Positions 42,129 to 44,836 of a DNA stretch of 44,836 nucleotides are shown here, in pieces (within the stretch, counting starts at the first letter, position 1; the number at the start of each line of letters is the position of its first letter). A program made the position numbers and the translations under genes. The notes under the pieces were generated by a model. The model had not been told where the DNA came from. It searched no databases and worked only from the letters and a program-made list of their open reading frames with translations. Source of the DNA: Actinophytocola sp. (GTDB lineage Bacteria > Actinomycetota > Actinomycetes > Mycobacteriales > Pseudonocardiaceae). The stretch is from contig WHSS01000011.1 in assembly GCA_009379975.1 (NCBI GenBank), positions 1-44,836 of the forward strand, read 5' to 3'.

Positions 42129-42713
42129 ATGACGGGACGCTCCTATCACCACGGCGATCTGCGCCGCGCCGTGCTCGATGCCGCGATCGACGTGATCACC
42201 ACGGCGGGCCCGGCGGCGATCAGCCTGCGTGACCTCGCGCGCGGGGCGGGTGTCTCACACGCCGCACCCGCACATCACTTCAAGGACAAGGCGGGCGTGC
42301 TCACCGCGCTGGCGGTCGAAGGCCATGAGCGGCTCGCGGCCTACCTGACGGCAGCACTCGAAGACGACGAACCGGAACTTCGGGAACTGGGCGTGAGTTA
42401 CGTGCGCTTCGCGCTCGATCACCCGGCTCACTTCGAGGTGATGTTCCGGCCGGACCTCCACCATGAGGACGACCCCGAGCTCGTCGCGGCGAAGGAGCGC
42501 ATCGCAGGCCTGCTCGCGGGCGGCGTGGCCGCGGTGCCCGCAGAACGCCGGGGCGCGGACGCAGGCCTCGCCGCGATCGCGGCGTGGTCGCTCGCCCACG
42601 GCTTCGCCACCCTCTGGCGTGGCGGGAACATCCAGCGCCCGGCAAGCGGCGCCGACCCGGCCGAGGTGTTCCGCGCGGTCACCGGGCTGCTGTTCGCTCC
42701 GAGCGGGGAGTGA
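42129..42713 (+). CDS. TetR family regulator (WHG-domain type)
   Basis: This 194-residue repressor begins MTGRSYHHGDLRRAVLDAA. The helix-turn-helix region SLRDLARGAGVSHAAPAHHF (about 34-53) marks the subgroup with a C-terminal WHG-like ligand domain (SYVRFALDHPAHFEVMFRPD, about 80-100). It is divergent from ktrB copy 2 with a 193-bp gap, but no other target is adjacent. It has no Shine-Dalgarno; the promoter spacing suggests a leaderless start at 42129. Control of itself is likely. Control of ktrB-kdpDE is possible but unproven. Confidence 0.9.
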   Translation: MTGRSYHHGDLRRAVLDAAIDVITTAGPAAISLRDLARGAGVSHAAPAHHFKDKAGVLTALAVEGHERLAAYLTAALEDDEPELRELGVSYVRFALDHPAHFEVMFRPDLHHEDDPELVAAKERIAGLLAGGVAAVPAERRGADAGLAAIAAWSLAHGFATLWRGGNIQRPASGADPAEVFRAVTGLLFAPSGE

Positions 42714-42752
42714 CGCCAGTCCAACGTGTCCGCGCCCCAGGCGCGGCTGAAC

Positions 42753-43100
42753 TCACGTGACGATCGGCCGCCGATAGTGCGCGGATGTTTCTGGGCACAC
42801 CCATACCGCTACCCCTCCGGCCACATCCACACCGAGCGGATGCGCGTGGCCCGGACAGGGCGGGAGCGGGACCCCGAACGTGCTCGAATTCCCGGAAGCG
42901 TGATCCTGCAGATGTGACGCCAGCTGGGCGATGGCTTGAGGCTCTGGCAATTGAGACGCGAAATACGCCTGCGCCGTCTGCGCACGATCCGCGGTGCCGA
43001 CCACGACCACCAGGTCAGCACCCGGCGGCAATGAACGGCCGGCTCCGCCACCGAAGCTCGAACTCAACACCAGATCCGGCTCGTCCTGATCCCGGTGCAT
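42753..43100 (-). CDS. Small hypothetical protein with Cys/His C-terminal motif
   Basis: This 115-residue frame is probably coding. Its second half (AIAQLASHLQDHASGNSS, then PPCPGHAHPLGVDVAGGVAV and WVCP) resembles the C-terminal CPxHxHPL...VAxWxCP pattern of small actinobacterial proteins of unknown function. The Cys-x2-His-x-His...Cys set may bind zinc. The N-terminal part (SSFGGGAGRSLPPGADLVVV) is not recognisable. It lies just downstream of the truncated AbiEii toxin on the same strand, in an accessory patch, and may itself be a fragment. The start is uncertain. Confidence 0.5.
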   Translation of the reverse strand: MHRDQDEPDLVLSSSFGGGAGRSLPPGADLVVVVGTADRAQTAQAYFASQLPEPQAIAQLASHLQDHASGNSSTFGVPLPPCPGHAHPLGVDVAGGVAVWVCPETSAHYRRPIVT

Positions 43101-43114
43101 ATCCGAGGCGTTGA

Positions 43115-43408
43115 TCAGGGACCCTGCCCATAGGCGTCATCCAATTCGGAGCCGGTTGAGCGCCAATTCGCGTCCGCGTCCTTGGTGCCTCGCACGTGAG
43201 CCCCGAGGCGAGTAATCAGCGCCAAGCCGCCCTTGAGCGCCCACCGCTCGGGTGCTGCGCGGTGCAGCCGAGCCAGCAATCGGTGGAAGGCCGCTTCCTT
43301 CCTGAGGCGGCTCAGCGGCACCTCCGACCTGCGGGCCTCGGTTCGTAGGCGTTGCTCCAGCGCGCGCCGGAATGCCGCCGGATCACGGTACCGATCGCTC
43401 GCGTTCAC
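43115..43408 (-). pseudogene. Truncated AbiEii-type nucleotidyltransferase toxin
   Basis: The 97-residue frame covers only the N-terminus of the AbiEii/AbiGii toxin family. The helical start (RDPAAFRRALEQRL) is followed by the nucleotidyltransferase-like WALKGGLALITRLGAH and RGTKDADANWRSTG. Full toxins run to about 250-300 residues. This one stops at DDAYGQGP, before most of the catalytic and C-terminal parts, and no continuation is found in the other frames downstream. The GTG start overlaps the antitoxin stop by 4 bp (GTGA), so the original operon order is preserved. Probably an inactive remnant. Confidence 0.7.
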
Positions 43409-43998
43409 TGTTCCACTGCTAACGCGTCGACGAGAATCGGGGCAAGGTTCGGCTCATCGCGAGCCAGCTTCCGTACCTGGCGGCGGGCCAACTTGCCATC
43501 ACGGATCGCTTCCGCGACCGCTTGCCGCACCAGCGATGGATCGCTGACCGTGGCAACGTCGACCAGCGTTCTGGCAAGCGTCGTGACCGAGACGCTGTCA
43601 CGAACCTCCCGGTCGGCCGATTCCAACGGCGCTCGATGCACGATCACACCTGGCTGCGCCCCCCGAAATGGCCGCGGCACCGTCACGTGGATTGCTGCCG
43701 GCATCGCATCGGACACACCGTGGACGACCAGCGCGGTCTCGTGGCTGGCGGCACAGTCCGGCCCTACCCACAGGCATGCCGCCACCACATCCTCATGAGG
43801 ATGGCTCGGGAAGCGCCTCAGTCGATAGAGGCCGTAACGGACATGATCGAGATCGCCAGCCCGGGCACGACCAGACAGCGCGCGACGGGAAACGCCGGCC
43901 GCCACAGCCTGCGCAGCGGTGAAGTAGCCTGCCTGCGCTTCGGCCAACATGTAGAGCGTGCCCATCGTGTCCGACATCAACATTACCCATCCGGTCAT
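43405..43998 (-). CDS. AbiEi family antitoxin (type IV toxin-antitoxin)
   Basis: This protein of up to 197 residues has an N-terminal winged-helix AbiEi_4 domain (YFTAAQAVAAGVSRRALSGR, then VRYGLYRLRRFP). The C-terminal antitoxin domain follows (SHETALVVHGVSDAMPAAIH, VTVPRPFRG, TTLARTLVDVATVSDPSLV). In AbiE systems this protein represses the operon and neutralises the AbiEii toxin. Here the toxin is truncated, leaving an orphan antitoxin/repressor. Several in-frame ATGs lie in the first 12 codons (43998, 43983, 43977, 43965); the one at 43965 (MGTLYMLAEAQ) is nearest the conserved domain. The gene is slightly lower in GC than its neighbours. Confidence 0.82.
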   Translation of the reverse strand: MTGWVMLMSDTMGTLYMLAEAQAGYFTAAQAVAAGVSRRALSGRARAGDLDHVRYGLYRLRRFPSHPHEDVVAACLWVGPDCAASHETALVVHGVSDAMPAAIHVTVPRPFRGAQPGVIVHRAPLESADREVRDSVSVTTLARTLVDVATVSDPSLVRQAVAEAIRDGKLARRQVRKLARDEPNLAPILVDALAVEQ

Positions 43999-44031
43999 CT
44001 TCGATCGCCTGGTGGCAGACCATCAACATGA

Positions 44032-44047
44032 ACCTTACTGCTTAGGT
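44032..44047. promoter_or_regulatory. Candidate AbiEi operator
   Basis: ACCTTA-CTGC-TTAGGT is a near-palindrome (one mismatched pair) in an AT-rich patch 34 bp upstream of the first antitoxin ATG. AbiEi proteins are known to bind inverted repeats in their own promoter. Binding here is inferred. Confidence 0.4.
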
Positions 44048-44220
44048 AATATTCATGCAATTTCGGCCACATAGAAGGGTCCCGCACCTTCAGGTGGTCT
44101 TGGCAGTCGTATCCAGCGGACGGGTCCGCATTCCGCTTACCGTTGGCCACGGTCGTGCCGCCGCCGAATGCCGACGCCACGACAGAACGCGATTGTTCCG
44201 TCGACCGTCGAGACCAGGAT

Positions 44221-44463
44221 GTGACCGCGAACAAGAAGCACCGAAAACGGCAGGTGCGCCGCTCCGATTCGCTGCACCTTTCCATTCACGCGGAACCACG
44301 CGATCCACCCGACATCGACAAACTCGCGAGAGTCCTCATCGACGTCGCACAAAGCCTCGCGGCCAAGGCCGACCCCGTCGAAGCAAAGATGAACGAGACG
44401 TCATCGGCCGAGGAAACCTCCCGAGCCACGAACACTATCAGTGACGAAATTCAGACACCTTAG
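44221..44463 (+). CDS. Small basic hypothetical protein
   Basis: This 80-residue protein starts with GTG at 44221: a Lys/Arg-rich head (VTANKKHRKRQVRRSDSLHL), then DPPDIDKLARVLIDVAQSLA, an amphipathic helix, and an acidic/Ser tail. The KK-RRK...DPPD-x2-KLARxLI arrangement recalls small proteins often seen in actinobacterial integrated elements near recombinases; that is recollection of a pattern. Function is unknown. It is in the accessory patch, 78 bp before a tRNA 3'-half fragment, and divergent from the AbiEi gene. Confidence 0.5.
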   Translation: MTANKKHRKRQVRRSDSLHLSIHAEPRDPPDIDKLARVLIDVAQSLAAKADPVEAKMNETSSAEETSRATNTISDEIQTP

Positions 44464-44540
44464 AGCGGATAGAACACGCCAGTATGGCTCTGACCTGCAG
44501 GTTTGCGTACCAGCGCCGTCTAGGCACGTCAGTACGCTCC

Positions 44541-44582
44541 GTAAAACCCGCAGGTCGGAGAGTTCGAATCTCCCTGGGTGGA
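44541..44582 (+). repeat. tRNA 3'-half fragment, candidate attachment site
   Basis: GTAAAACCCGCAGGTC, a complete T arm (GGAGA-GTTCGAA-TCTCC) and CTGGGTGGA look like the 3' part of a tRNA from the anticodon loop to the acceptor end. No matching D arm or 5' half precedes it. Such fragments are typical of attR sites left by tRNA-targeted integration. It touches the 3' end of the opposite-strand tRNA-Ala. No integrase lies in the window. Confidence 0.55.
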
Positions 44583-44651
44583 GCTGAGGGGAATCGAACC
44601 CCTGACCTCCTCGATGCGAACGAGGCGCGCTACCAACTGCGCTACAGCCCC
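44579..44651 (-). tRNA. tRNA-Ala (CGC anticodon)
   Basis: On the minus strand: acceptor GGGGCTG/CAGCTCC with one G-T wobble, D arm GCGC-AGTTGGTA-GCGC, anticodon arm CCTCG-TTCGCAT-CGAGG reading CGC, variable AGGTC, and T arm AGGGG-TTCGATT-CCCCT with discriminator A. The 3' CCA is not encoded. Confidence 0.96.
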
Positions 44652-44711
44652 TTGGAGCGCGACGAGCATAACAGCCGCCCTGACCCCCGGTGACGACCGG
44701 GTCGGACAGCA

Positions 44712-44746
44712 AAACTCCCACCAGCCGATCATGCTGGTGGGAGTTT
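44712..44746 (-). terminator. Strong bidirectional hairpin
   Basis: AAACTCCCACCAGC and GCTGGTGGGAGTTT form a perfect 14-bp stem with a 7-nt loop (CGATCAT). The A-rich base on one side and TTT on the other make it a plausible Rho-independent terminator in either direction. It follows the partial gene at 44762 and precedes tRNA-Ala. Confidence 0.88.
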
Positions 44747-44761
44747 GCCTGCCACGGTTGG

Positions 44762-44836
44762 CTACTCGCCGACCGCCCTCCGGTACACCGGCGGGCCGGG
44801 CTCGCTGAGCTCGTGGAACGCGGGATCCTCGTCGTC
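44762..44836 (-). CDS. C-terminal end of an unidentified protein (partial)
   Basis: Only the last 24 codons are inside the window, reading DDEDPAFHELSEPGPPVYRR and ending AVGE before a TAG at 44764-44762. The placement before a strong terminator supports a real gene end. The family cannot be identified from this acidic tail. Confidence 0.6.
   Translation of the reverse strand, partial: DDEDPAFHELSEPGPPVYRRAVGE

Noticed and set aside
44465..44582. A complete plus-strand tRNA ending at 44582
   Set aside because: The T arm and acceptor 3' end are present, but no D arm, 5' acceptor strand or paired anticodon stem can be drawn upstream, so only a fragment is called.

Overview
The window is high-GC chromosomal DNA from an actinobacterium. 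The order of the core genes (TetR, glmU, prs, rplY, pth, acyl-AMP ligase, ispE, rsmA, rpfB, tatD, metG, pabB, rsmI, pmt) follows the Mycobacterium tuberculosis Rv1002c-Rv1019 neighbourhood, with insertions. Frequent GTG/TTG starts, leaderless-looking promoters, Gram-positive lipoprotein and Rpf genes, and several families of extragenic palindromes suggest a Pseudonocardiaceae-like genome (Amycolatopsis relatives). This is an inference from gene content, not a database match.

Layout. 1-2 kb: a TetR regulator next to an acyl-CoA desaturase, then tRNA-Gln. 2-8.3 kb: a diguanylate cyclase, the glmU-prs pair and the rplY-pth pair, separated by a 740-bp gene-free stretch full of degenerate repeats. 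8.3-18.2 kb (minus strand): fatty acyl-AMP ligase, ABC-F ATPase, ispE, an orphan MetN-like ATPase, rsmA, rpfB and tatD. 18.2-25.6 kb: metG, pabB, an MFS exporter, rsmI and the protein O-mannosyltransferase. 25.7-33 kb: a potassium RCK subunit, a membrane Ser/Thr kinase, a GH20 lipoprotein and two tandem secreted LVIVD-repeat proteins. 33.4-35.7 kb: a maleylpyruvate-isomerase-like protein, an SGNH hydrolase and a conserved hypothetical. 35.7-42 kb: two KtrB/TrkH channels bracketing kdpD-kdpE. 42-44.8 kb: a TetR gene, then a small accessory patch with an AbiE toxin-antitoxin remnant, small ORFs and a tRNA 3'-half fragment beside tRNA-Ala, ending in a partial gene.

The most striking element is at 13.1-14.45 kb. 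A SAM-I (S-box) riboswitch on the minus strand precedes a 25-codon leader ORF rich in Arg, with two Cys near its end. The Shine-Dalgarno of that ORF overlaps the 3' strand of riboswitch helix P1. Downstream lies a MetN-like ATPase with a C-terminal NIL domain. It keeps Walker A but has lost the Q-loop glutamine, the canonical LSGGQ signature, the Walker B glutamate and the H-loop histidine. No permease or binding-protein gene accompanies it. This looks like a sulfur-metabolism-controlled, possibly non-transporting, nucleotide/methionine-binding protein inserted between ispE and rsmA.

Second, ktrB-kdpD-kdpE-ktrB plus a separate RCK subunit suggests that KdpDE controls Ktr-type uptake here; no kdpFABC is present in the window. 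Third, at least three families of extragenic repeats occur, one with four copies that all keep a 26-nt loop of variable sequence.
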